Below, in pieces: positions 6,554 through 13,776 of a stretch of 23,343 nt of DNA. Location: the NCBI GenBank assembly GCA_004552385.1, contig SFOL01000021.1, positions 1 through 23,343 of the forward strand. The letters run 5' to 3'. The translations under genes were made by a program, and so were the position numbers. The notes beneath the pieces are model-generated. The model ran no database searches, was not told the DNA's origin, and worked only from the letters and a program-made list of their open reading frames with translations. The DNA is from Bacteroidales bacterium (lineage in GTDB: Bacteria; Bacteroidota; Bacteroidia; Bacteroidales; Marinilabiliaceae). Each line of letters opens with the position of its first letter. Position 1 is the stretch's first letter.

Positions 6554-6854
6554 GAGCACCCCCGCCAGCACCCACACCGCACACGTTCACCAGTGCGGAT
6601 TGGCATACCTTCACGGTCGCAAGCAACTGCACCGTGTATAGGATGAGATCCCTGTTCGTGGCGACACCGAGGGGGATGGCTGGCACCTCACAACCCAACG
6701 ACGTGAGGGAGGCGTCATTGCCCATCGGCAGGGCGGTCGGTAGGGGTTGTGGTGTACTCGCGCAGCCAATCTCCAATACCGCTAGGAAGAGGCTGATTAA
6801 GCCAATCCCCAATCTCCCCGTCAGTCGCGCCCATCTTTTCCAACGCTTGCACAT
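6546..6854 (-). CDS. Outer-membrane spanin lipoprotein (Rz1-like)
   Basis: The protein is about 102 residues, reading in a different frame from the inner spanin and overlapping it by 140 bases. The N-terminus is strongly basic (MCKRWKRWARLTGR), then a hydrophobic run (LGIGLISLFLAVLEIG) ending in a lipobox-like Cys31, followed at once by ASTPQPLPTALP, the proline-containing start typical of Rz1 proteins. The Glu at -3 of the lipobox is unusual. The later part (TNRDLILYTVQLLATVKVCQSAL) resembles the TNGDL...L..C helix of longer Rz1-type proteins. After lipidation it would sit in the inner leaflet of the outer membrane and join the inner spanin across the periplasm for the last step of lysis. 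The ATG at 6854 has only a weak GAGAAGAGAG upstream; earlier in-frame starts exist. Confidence 0.72.
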   Translation of the reverse strand: MCKRWKRWARLTGRLGIGLISLFLAVLEIGCASTPQPLPTALPMGNDASLTSLGCEVPAIPLGVATNRDLILYTVQLLATVKVCQSALVNVCGVGAGGGAHE

Positions 6855-7062
6855 GTTCTCTCTTCTCCACTTCCACGCGCAACACTTCACCCGTGTGGGA
6901 GTGCGCACCATCGAGTGCTCGCTCCAACACCTCTTGGCGCTGGTCGGATTCCAGCTCCGCCACACGCTTCTTGTGTAGATAGATACCGCCGCCGATCCCC
7001 AATGTAAAGGTCAAAGTGAGGATGACGGCGGCGGCAACCCCAACAACACTTACGGTTGTCAT
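6715..7062 (-). CDS. Inner-membrane spanin (Rz-like)
   Basis: The protein is 115 residues from the ATG at 7062, with GAGGGGAA upstream, overlapping the previous stop by ATGA. One N-terminal membrane segment (about residues 4-28, VSVVGVAAAVILTLTFTLGIGGGIYL) is followed by a basic stop-transfer HKKR and a charged helical, probably coiled-coil stretch to about residue 75. The end carries GDWLNQPLPSGIGDWLR, like the W-x-x-x-PLP motif that closes many Rz proteins. Topology N-in, C in the periplasm is expected. The partner lipoprotein gene overlaps its 3' half, the classic Rz/Rz1 arrangement. Together they imply a host with an outer membrane. Confidence 0.78.
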   Translation of the reverse strand: MTTVSVVGVAAAVILTLTFTLGIGGGIYLHKKRVAELESDQRQEVLERALDGAHSHTGEVLRVEVEKREHVQALEKMGATDGEIGDWLNQPLPSGIGDWLREYTTTPTDRPADGQ

Positions 7063-7448
7063 TTCCCCTCCGTCTGTCGCATATCGTCGATGAACGTGAG
7101 GTCGGCATGTACAGCCCGACCGTCCATCCGCTCCGTCTCCTCCCTCATCCTGTCTAACGTCTCCAATAGGGCGGAAACAAGGCGTCCATCTAGCACGGGT
7201 TGTTGCGCCACTTCTGCCTGTTGGAGTTGGAACTTCGTCCTCTCCTCCATCGTCGTACATCTGTCTATCACGCCCGACAAGACCTCCAGTCGCTTCGCTT
7301 TCGCCGCCGTGCGCATCTCCGTTTCTGCGTATATGAGCTTGACTACATTGTGCAGTTCGCTCACATACATTTCACTGTCGAGTTTCTTTACCCTCGCCAT
7401 GTGGCTAAGGGACGTGTATGGAACAAGGCTCTTCTCATCCTCTCGCAT
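7059..7448 (-). CDS. Hypothetical helical protein
   Basis: The protein is 129 residues with AGGAAG before the ATG at 7448. I do not recognise a family. It is predicted almost entirely helical and highly charged, with coiled-coil-like runs (about residues 20-60 and 90-115, the latter LLETLDRMREETERM). There is no signal peptide or membrane segment. Its stop overlaps the inner spanin start by 4 bases, so the two are probably translationally coupled. It sits between the tail fibre and the spanins, 1 kb upstream of large terminase. A tail-fibre assembly factor or a divergent small terminase are possibilities, neither supported by a motif. Confidence 0.7.
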   Translation of the reverse strand: MREDEKSLVPYTSLSHMARVKKLDSEMYVSELHNVVKLIYAETEMRTAAKAKRLEVLSGVIDRCTTMEERTKFQLQQAEVAQQPVLDGRLVSALLETLDRMREETERMDGRAVHADLTFIDDMRQTEGK

Positions 7449-7463
7449 ACTATCTTCCTATCC

Positions 7464-8996
7464 TCACATAAGCTCGTATCGCACAGTCTCGCGGGTCTGA
7501 TTAGATGACGTGTAGTCGAAAGTATCCCTTATCACCAGAATGCGACCCTGTACCTCGCTTATTGGGTGCGTCCATAGCACGTAGTCTAGGATCCACGTGT
7601 TTGTGTCATCCGACTTGCATTTGGTTACAAGGTTGTGCAGCGTTTCGCTCCGTGTGGGCTTTCCAGTCGTATTGGGTGTAACATAGATGCCGTTGGGTTT
7701 CGTAACGGCAAGGTTCGCCCAATCCTGAACTTCATCGATGGGATCGGCGGCTAAGATATACAAATCGAAGTAATATGTACCGCCAGAGTTGCCATTCGGG
7801 GCGAAACGGCACCCGTATCCTATCAGACCAGGATTTCCACCCACCTCCAGTCGGTCGATGTCAGCTTGTGTCATACCGTACAGACCGCCAGGGTCATTGC
7901 CAATCTGGACATTCGTAGTGGCGCCGTTCATGCAAACTTGAACGCGACCATGTGTGTCGCCACCCATGAAAAATGTCATCAGTGGATGATAGACGCGCCA
8001 TCCGCCTAGCAGACGCGATCTCGCATAGGATGTTGTCGAGTGAAGTTCATCCAACTGCGTCGAGCCAGTCAATTTGTTGTTCGGAGCAGTCGAACCATCT
8101 GGAGCGTCGTAGAGCAGGTAATCATCCGATAGCGTCCCGCTAAACGAAGTCTGAAATGCTCGTCGTAAGTTAATCGCATCTTTTGAGATCTCGATGCTTC
8201 TAGGCTTGTTTTCCAAACCAGCGTTAAGAAGGACTGCGGGTACGTAGGTGGATCCAACTCTAGAAGTTACCACTCGCACAGAAGCTAGAGTCTTGTTCGC
8301 CGTATCCTTTGCGGCGAGTGTGTCATCGCTCATCTTACATCCGAATGCGTCCACAATGAACTCTGTTTTCCGCACCGGCTTAGGCTCGAACGACGCCTCT
8401 TCCACTTTGAACTTGAACGACCGAAACGTCTTATCCCCGAGCACGAGTTGGTCATCTCCGACGGTGGCGTTCCCTTTCGCGTGGGTGGTGACAACTCGCT
8501 CTTCGAGGTCATCCACCGCCGCCTCCAACCGATTGAATGCGTCGATGGAGACAAAGCCGTTGTAGGATGGCTCGACGATAATGGCGTCCGCCGAGGCGGG
8601 TGCGAACTGGATCGCCACGTGGATGCGGAATATCGTCCAAGCGCCGCTTGCCAATGTGACCTCAACGACGGGGGCGATAGCCTTTGCCGAGAGAAGCAAC
8701 CGCTCGCCCGTCTCCGCTCCCTCGCTGGAGAGATATCCCCAAATACCGAAGCCATACGCGCGTCCCGAGGTGAGGCGGTTGGATGCGGATGCATCGACAT
8801 GGATGACGCCTCCCTCCGTGCGTTGCGTCTCCACATGCCCGTCGCCCCACGTGTTGGTGAGGGTCGTGAGGTCAGGCGACGGCTCAAACGGATTAGAGGT
8901 GAATGCGAATTTCGTGAGGACGAGCCTGTCATCCAAACTCGCCGTTGTAAGCAGGCGCACGCCTTCATTTGTCAGTATCGCTGTATCGAATTGCAT
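7464..8996 (-). CDS. Tail fibre / receptor-binding protein
   Basis: The protein is 510 residues with AGGAGGG before the ATG at 8996. The N-terminus (FDTAILTNEGVRLL, then RLVLTKFAFTSNPF) is the baseplate-attachment pattern of phage tail-collar/fibre proteins, in which the first 150 or so residues form a conserved attachment domain. Residues about 165-185 (SIDAFNRLEAAVDDLEERV) look like a short trimeric coiled coil. The remaining two thirds are beta-rich with many Gly, Asn and Thr and are unassigned; this is the part expected to contact the host surface. It follows the last baseplate genes and is probably the host-range determinant. No reverse transcriptase or template repeat was seen nearby. 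Confidence 0.75.
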   Translation of the reverse strand: MQFDTAILTNEGVRLLTTASLDDRLVLTKFAFTSNPFEPSPDLTTLTNTWGDGHVETQRTEGGVIHVDASASNRLTSGRAYGFGIWGYLSSEGAETGERLLLSAKAIAPVVEVTLASGAWTIFRIHVAIQFAPASADAIIVEPSYNGFVSIDAFNRLEAAVDDLEERVVTTHAKGNATVGDDQLVLGDKTFRSFKFKVEEASFEPKPVRKTEFIVDAFGCKMSDDTLAAKDTANKTLASVRVVTSRVGSTYVPAVLLNAGLENKPRSIEISKDAINLRRAFQTSFSGTLSDDYLLYDAPDGSTAPNNKLTGSTQLDELHSTTSYARSRLLGGWRVYHPLMTFFMGGDTHGRVQVCMNGATTNVQIGNDPGGLYGMTQADIDRLEVGGNPGLIGYGCRFAPNGNSGGTYYFDLYILAADPIDEVQDWANLAVTKPNGIYVTPNTTGKPTRSETLHNLVTKCKSDDTNTWILDYVLWTHPISEVQGRILVIRDTFDYTSSNQTRETVRYELM

Positions 8997-9021
8997 ATCT
9001 TTTCCCTCCTAGATGGCTTTC

Positions 9022-10128
9022 TTACCAGTACTTCGTATCGTTGACTGCCGACCAACCCATCATCAAACCGTTGCCGACATAGATGAAGTTACCGTTATCC
9101 AACGTGTAGTTCGTTTGCAAACCCGTCGGGCAAACGGCGCGGATCATGTCTGTGTCTAGCCACCCTTTCATCCCGTCGCCAGGAACGACGTACCCAGACG
9201 TGTTGATGTTATCCGAAACGCTCGTCATCCCTATCGCGAGCCATCGCGCCTTGCCGCGCGTGATGGGGGTACACGCCGACGCAGATAGGGCGTTCTCCGC
9301 ATATAGCGGTAGTCGGTAAGCGGACGCCGCGGAATAACTCCCGTGTATCCATTCGCCAGCGGCGTTGGCGAACACGTGCGCTAGTTTGTAAGAAGGACTG
9401 CTGTAATTCGACCAATTGGCCTTCTCTTGTATCCGAGAGTTCAACACCCTTTCCCCAGTCAATAGTTTGCTGAAGGAGGTGTAATTACTGCCGTCACCTA
9501 ATGAGAAAATTCCGTATTTCGCGACTCGGGAGGCGTCTTCTGTAGGATGTGCGAGTGTGTCGAATATTTCTCCCATCCAAAACGTCTTCATGCGGGATGA
9601 CGTACCGTCGAATATAATCCTACGACCATCCGACACGATGGTCATTTGGTACGCGACGTCTATCGCATTGTTGTGAAATGAGATTAAAGAATCGGCCGAA
9701 TCCGCGACGACTGGTAGCATCTCTGTCGGAGTATCTGGGCGAGCTAGCACGTACATCGGAGACTTATCCGCACCCCACGCAAGATCCCTCGCGTCGCTAT
9801 CCGTTGGTGCGGGTAACATGGTGACAATCAGACCGTATAGATTATTATACGACGATCCCTTGTAGTACGTACGAGCCTGACCGTCTTGCGAGGCAGGTAC
9901 GCTCGATCCTGCGTATGACACGAACAATTTCTCACCGCCTGTACTTTTGAAGTAGGCGTGTACATCCGTACCATCGCGCCATCCGTCGGGGTGATACTCG
10001 GTGTCTAGCGTCCAACCCAAGCTCTCAATCGCGGGTTTAATCTTGGACATACACTGGGCGTTCGATAGTTTTCCCGTTCCGTCTCCGACATATCGCGCGT
10101 AGGCGACTTTAAATTGACCCTTATTCAT
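9022..10128 (-). CDS. Putative tail-tip or fibre protein
   Basis: The protein is 368 residues. The ATG at 10128 overlaps the XkdU-like stop as ATGA, with GGAG upstream, so the two are translationally coupled. There is no membrane segment, and the chain is rich in Ser, Thr, Tyr, Gly and Asn, with many short predicted strands. The C-terminus (KGWLDTDMIRAV, then LDNGNFIYVGNGLMMGW) resembles the closing segment of virion structural proteins in Mu-like and other myophages, where a G-x-LDTD-x-x-R motif precedes a final glycine-rich strand. It is probably a virion protein attached at the baseplate, but a specific function is not recognised. Its position, between XkdU-like protein and fibre, fits a tail-tip or short fibre component. 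Confidence 0.6.
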   Translation of the reverse strand: MNKGQFKVAYARYVGDGTGKLSNAQCMSKIKPAIESLGWTLDTEYHPDGWRDGTDVHAYFKSTGGEKLFVSYAGSSVPASQDGQARTYYKGSSYNNLYGLIVTMLPAPTDSDARDLAWGADKSPMYVLARPDTPTEMLPVVADSADSLISFHNNAIDVAYQMTIVSDGRRIIFDGTSSRMKTFWMGEIFDTLAHPTEDASRVAKYGIFSLGDGSNYTSFSKLLTGERVLNSRIQEKANWSNYSSPSYKLAHVFANAAGEWIHGSYSAASAYRLPLYAENALSASACTPITRGKARWLAIGMTSVSDNINTSGYVVPGDGMKGWLDTDMIRAVCPTGLQTNYTLDNGNFIYVGNGLMMGWSAVNDTKYW

Positions 10129-11495
10129 GCTCCAATCTCCTCATATTGTTCTACAAAACCTTGCCCGAGCTCGAATTGCGTCGTATCCGCGCCAGACAAT
10201 ATATCACCTAGATCCCATGTAGTAAAGAAGTGAACGACGCCATCTCCGTCGAGTAGCCCTCTTTGTCCCGTGCGAAGGATAGCCTCCCCTCGCAACTCGC
10301 TCCAGCTCGTCCTCGCCGTACCTACCTCAGCGAAACCTTCCACCGTCTCGCTCCCTGCCGTACTCTCTACATGGATGGCGGGTGTGTAGGTTGGCGAGAG
10401 TGTGTAGCTAGATGGTGTGGTTGGCGCTGTCTGACCTACCACATCCCAGCCCGCCGCCTCGACATACTCGTTCGGTGGAGATGGTAAAGCCGTCCCCTTG
10501 ATATCTTTCTCGTAGATTAAGCCTCTTTGTCCCGTGCGAAGGATAGCCTCCCCTCGCAACTCGCTCCAACTCGCCCTCGCCGTACCTACCTCGGCGAAAC
10601 CTTCCACCGTCTCGCTCCCTGCCGTACTCTCCACATGGATGGCGGGGCGGTAATCGCTCGCACGAGTTGCAGACAGATCCGTATAGGACATCGCCAGAGA
10701 GCTAATAATATCCATATCCGTCTCGCCGTCTGTCATTCCACCCCAGATATACCTCGTTTTAACCCCACGCTTCCCATCCGCGTAACAATCGACGACAAGG
10801 GAGGGAACGGCGGCGTACACTACCCCCAACTGGATGGGTTGGAGGATTGCATCCAACATGAGGCGCACGGATGCTGGAAAAGAATCCACAATGCGTCGCG
10901 CTAGGGAGTCGTAAGAGAATGCCCAATCCAAGACATTCCCATCGTCATCGCGTCTGGGATAGTCGAGATGAGTTGCATACGCAACGACGTAAACGAGTCC
11001 GCACGAGGTGTCGCCGCCACAACCGCCCGCCCCGCCGCACGGGCAGTCGGTGCTACACTCCGTCGAAGCGCATGTGCGCCCACCTCTGTCAACTGAGATG
11101 TAAACGACAATCTGCTCGGGTGACTCTGGGAGGATGTTGAGTGTACCATCCGTTACCTCCAGCTTCACCACGATGCCGCTCGGGCACGCCTCCTGTAAGT
11201 GTTTGGCAAAAGCGGCTTCCGTCATAACGCGGCGGGTTGTGATAATATCCACGTAGAGGGCGCGTAGCTCGTCTGTTGTGTAATAACGCACATCGTCGTA
11301 TCCGAGGCGGTCTAACAGCTCTATCAACTCCACACGCGCCATCGTTGCGGGGTTGATCGCCGCCTCAAAGCAACTCGCCACATCCTCGAAAAGGCGATCT
11401 AGCACGGTAGAATACGCACGCGCCAGAGCGATGAAGTCTTCCGTATCCGCCCAATAGACGGGTATGTTCTCAGCGTATTTCGTTACAAGTGCCAT
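10125..11495 (-). CDS. XkdU-like baseplate protein (DUF2313) with duplicated C-terminal module
   Basis: The protein is 456 residues, against about 200 for PBSX XkdU. The N-terminal 230 residues fit the XkdU/YmfQ (DUF2313) pattern: an opening helix region (EDFIALARAYSTVLDRLFEDV), DELRALYVDIITTRRVMTEAAFAKHLQ (about 75-101), and a closing segment before LMLDAI. In the middle is a loop with six cysteines at 142, 147, 151, 153, 159 and 165. The C-terminal half holds two nearly identical 42-residue blocks (PAIHVESTAGSETVEGFAEV...RTGQRGL), 88 residues apart, and ends in a GQGFVE motif that also ends the preceding protein. Its start overlaps the XkdT-like stop by one base (TAATG). It probably caps the baseplate wedge and links to fibres; the repeats may be fibre or sugar contacts. 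Confidence 0.8.
   Translation of the reverse strand: MALVTKYAENIPVYWADTEDFIALARAYSTVLDRLFEDVASCFEAAINPATMARVELIELLDRLGYDDVRYYTTDELRALYVDIITTRRVMTEAAFAKHLQEACPSGIVVKLEVTDGTLNILPESPEQIVVYISVDRGGRTCASTECSTDCPCGGAGGCGGDTSCGLVYVVAYATHLDYPRRDDDGNVLDWAFSYDSLARRIVDSFPASVRLMLDAILQPIQLGVVYAAVPSLVVDCYADGKRGVKTRYIWGGMTDGETDMDIISSLAMSYTDLSATRASDYRPAIHVESTAGSETVEGFAEVGTARASWSELRGEAILRTGQRGLIYEKDIKGTALPSPPNEYVEAAGWDVVGQTAPTTPSSYTLSPTYTPAIHVESTAGSETVEGFAEVGTARTSWSELRGEAILRTGQRGLLDGDGVVHFFTTWDLGDILSGADTTQFELGQGFVEQYEEIGA
10258..10382 (-). repeat. Second copy of a 125-bp intragenic direct repeat
   Basis: This block is nearly identical to 10522-10646 (four differences by eye). The two copies are 264 bases apart, exactly 88 codons, so the duplication keeps the reading frame. 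It encodes the C-terminal PAIHVESTAG...GQRGL block of the XkdU-like protein. Confidence 0.95.
10522..10646 (-). repeat. First copy of a 125-bp intragenic direct repeat
   Basis: This is the N-terminal-side copy of the repeat within the XkdU-like gene. Two of the four differences from 10258-10382 lie in one short stretch and give Ala versus Thr and a silent change; the rest are silent. The intervening 139 bases are unique. Confidence 0.95.
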
Positions 11496-12769
11496 TACTC
11501 TATCACTCCCACTTCGACAAAGCCCTGTCCCTTATGTACGAACATGGTGGAGGTGCCGCGTGAGTACATCCACGGGTTCTCGTTCGCGCGGAATACGGAG
11601 CTCGACTCCGTCATCGTGTAGGCGATGTCAAATATCATCCGCTTGAGGAGGTAGTTGTAATAGCCGATGCCGACGTTCACCAGCTCGGGGTGGTCTTTCT
11701 TCACGCCGTTGAGTGCGACAAGATGGTCGAATGGGCTGTACGTGTACCAATATCGCCCACCCTCAATCTTACCTCTGGTCGTGCGCGTGAACAATCCCTC
11801 GTCCCCCACTTTCTCAAGATAGGCGTCCGTCGCGGCGCATATCGCCTCGCCAAGCGCGGGTGTGTACTCCTTTCCTTCCTCCAACTCCAATCTAAAGTGG
11901 AAATCGATCGGGCGGGCGTCGGCGCCGACCACATGCACGTGGTGCCCGATGGGGATGTGCCCCATGCCGAACCCCCTTTCATCCTGTGGGTCGAGCCACT
12001 GGGCAAGGGCGGTGCGTTCCTCTTGCGTAGCACAACGCAACCTCCCCGCATCCTCTTTCCTAAAGTGTTGATGATAGGGTACGACGAAGACACGCCCACA
12101 GCAACGCGACAGCGGATAGACTTGCACGCCATAGAAAGATTGATTGCCTTCCTCGGCGTAGACGTTGAGGACGAGATCGACGTACTCCAGAAGACTGCCG
12201 CCAACCGCAACCTTTTGCGCACGGAGGATTCTCTCGCGCAAGCTATCATCCGACTCGACATCGCGCCCCGCCTCGTAGAGCGTACCAAACACAACACTCT
12301 CAAGCGCGGACAAATATCTTTCTGGCTCCAGCACGCCGCCCGTCGTCTCTTGAAAGTTACCATCCGTCTCGCTTTTGACGACCTTTTCTTCCACCGAGGT
12401 GATTATCCATCGAACGTTTGAGTTGTGGGAGCGCAACACATCTCCGACGAGGAGTGTGTCGTTGGGGGACTCCTCGCGCCACGTATCTACGTAGTGGTAG
12501 TAAGTGGGTAGAGACCCGCGTCTGGTGAGACCGAAGTTCGCCGCCCACGCATCCAAATCCTCACCCTTAGCGTAGAGTAGTTGGAATGCTTGGTAGAGGG
12601 TCGGAATGAGACCCGTGAGTAGGTCGCCATTGGCAACCGCCACGCTCGCAATCGCGTCATATAGGACAGAACCCTCGCGTTTATCCAACACGTCGCTTGA
12701 GACGTTAAGCATATCTTGCAGTAGAGTCCACTGCGTCACATCTTTTAGTTTGTCTAATGCACTTGCCAT
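11495..12769 (-). CDS. Baseplate J-like protein, XkdT-like (T4 gp6-type wedge)
   Basis: The protein is 424 residues from the ATG at 12769, six bases after GAGGAGG; a GTG at 12784 in the same frame precedes the ribosome binding site and is less likely. The pattern of baseplate J proteins is present: an N-terminal segment with REGSVLYDAIASVA (about 32-45), LDAWAANFGLTRR (about 72-84), then TLYEAGRDVESDDSLRERIL (about 165-184), the conserved D-x-x-LR-x-R motif of the family. These proteins form the wedge ring around the tail hub. The last residues (GQGFVEVG) echo the repeats of the next gene. A middle segment with RCCGRVFVVPY is not part of the usual signature. It is adjacent to the XkdS-like and XkdU-like genes as in PBSX. 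Confidence 0.88.
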   Translation of the reverse strand: MASALDKLKDVTQWTLLQDMLNVSSDVLDKREGSVLYDAIASVAVANGDLLTGLIPTLYQAFQLLYAKGEDLDAWAANFGLTRRGSLPTYYHYVDTWREESPNDTLLVGDVLRSHNSNVRWIITSVEEKVVKSETDGNFQETTGGVLEPERYLSALESVVFGTLYEAGRDVESDDSLRERILRAQKVAVGGSLLEYVDLVLNVYAEEGNQSFYGVQVYPLSRCCGRVFVVPYHQHFRKEDAGRLRCATQEERTALAQWLDPQDERGFGMGHIPIGHHVHVVGADARPIDFHFRLELEEGKEYTPALGEAICAATDAYLEKVGDEGLFTRTTRGKIEGGRYWYTYSPFDHLVALNGVKKDHPELVNVGIGYYNYLLKRMIFDIAYTMTESSSVFRANENPWMYSRGTSTMFVHKGQGFVEVGVIE

Positions 12770-12784
12770 TTCTGTCCTCCTCAC

Positions 12785-13180
12785 CTACACGAACTGTTTC
12801 ACAAACGAGAACGACGTGGAGGCGTTAATCACTACGTTTATGACCATCCTATCCTCTTCCACGGCAGTGATAGTCGCGCGTGCCGACGCCACCCTATCAT
12901 CCACCAACAACGCCTCTTCGAGCACGTGGGGTAGGTTGGAAATGCGCCACATCTCCGTCTGTTCATACACGTACTCCCAATCTACGCCATAATCCTCTGA
13001 GTATGCGCGTTCGGATTCCTTTTGTGTCTCCAGTCGCTTTTGGCAGGCAACCGCCAACGCATCGTCGTATTGCTGTAGAGGAGCGAAGCAGTTACCCCAA
13101 TCCTGATAGGGATATGTTTCGGATGGATACGATGGTGCGGCTGTCTCCGCTATGTTCAATTCACTCGTCAATAGCAACAT
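12785..13180 (-). CDS. XkdS-like baseplate wedge protein (DUF2634, T4 gp25-like)
   Basis: The protein is 131 residues from the ATG at 13180, nine bases after AAAGGAGG; longer readings of this frame lie over the XkdR-like gene. Features match DUF2634/gp25: a Pro/Tyr-rich start (PSYPSETYPYQDWGN), a helix (QQYDDALAVACQKRLETQKESERAYSEDYGVDWEYV, with the family's Y-x-YGV-x-W/LE core), then ISNLPHVLEEALLVDDRVASA and two closing strands. gp25-like proteins join the wedge to the sheath and start sheath assembly. The first 20 bases overlap the XkdR-like gene, and its stop is 15 bases before the XkdT-like ATG, so the three are tightly coupled. Confidence 0.85.
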   Translation of the reverse strand: MLLLTSELNIAETAAPSYPSETYPYQDWGNCFAPLQQYDDALAVACQKRLETQKESERAYSEDYGVDWEYVYEQTEMWRISNLPHVLEEALLVDDRVASARATITAVEEDRMVINVVINASTSFSFVKQFV

Positions 13181-13766
13181 AGCCTTGTGCCTCCTTTTCT
13201 GGTGCGTTTGTCGGTGAGAGCGGGCAAAGCACCACGAAGTGGCGCGTGTTGACTTTGAGGACGAGCACGCTATCCCCATCTTTGACGCCACGCCACAATC
13301 GTATGCGGGGTAAGTCGTCGCTGATAGGGTGTCGGTGTTGTATATCCAAAGTGGTAATATCGGCTTGTGCTCCCACCGACTCCCGCCACGCTTCAAAAGC
13401 CGCCATGTACTCGTCATCCGATCCAAAGTCTGCACGCTTTGGCGGCGGCGCAACACCGAGCGGGACGAACACCACGGGCACACCCGCCTCTGTCATCGCC
13501 TCCCACTTGTATCCACCATCCACATCGCCCGTTTGCCCGCCGTGGGCGTGGGATGCGCGTTGCCACCCTTCCTCTGGGATGGATATGACGTAATCCCTGC
13601 ACCACGGTGTGAAGTGGATGAGCGGGGCAGACAGGATGTACCCGTCAGATAAACGCACACTGTCATTGCCGACCATCACGCCGATGCTGATGTCGGACGC
13701 GCAGTTCTCCACAGCCCTCATGGCAATCGACCTCGACGCATCCAGCATTTTTTGTGCGAAATCCAC
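13161..13766 (-). CDS. XkdR-like baseplate/hub protein (DUF2577)
   Basis: The protein is 201 residues from a GTG at 13766, directly after AGGAGGGG; the longer in-frame reading to 13868 overlaps the XkdQ-like gene by 90 bases in another frame and is rejected. The start (DFAQKMLDASRSIAMRAVENC), a strand pair with LSDGYIL, a His-Gly-rich turn (RASHAHGGQTGD, about 95-106) and the end (VLVLKVNTRHFVVLCPL, about 170-186) follow the DUF2577/XkdR plan of two beta halves closing with VLLL-x-V...FVVLD-x-V. It is longer than typical XkdR (about 110-145), owing to an insertion between the two halves. It is expected at the hub or spike between XkdQ and the wedge. Confidence 0.75.
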   Translation of the reverse strand: MDFAQKMLDASRSIAMRAVENCASDISIGVMVGNDSVRLSDGYILSAPLIHFTPWCRDYVISIPEEGWQRASHAHGGQTGDVDGGYKWEAMTEAGVPVVFVPLGVAPPPKRADFGSDDEYMAAFEAWRESVGAQADITTLDIQHRHPISDDLPRIRLWRGVKDGDSVLVLKVNTRHFVVLCPLSPTNAPEKEAQGYVAIDE

Positions 13767-13776
13767 TTCTCCCCTC

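Noticed and set aside
8061..8996. Possible diversity-generating retroelement target in the fibre gene
   Set aside because: No reverse transcriptase, template repeat or adenine-biased variable repeat is visible in the window.
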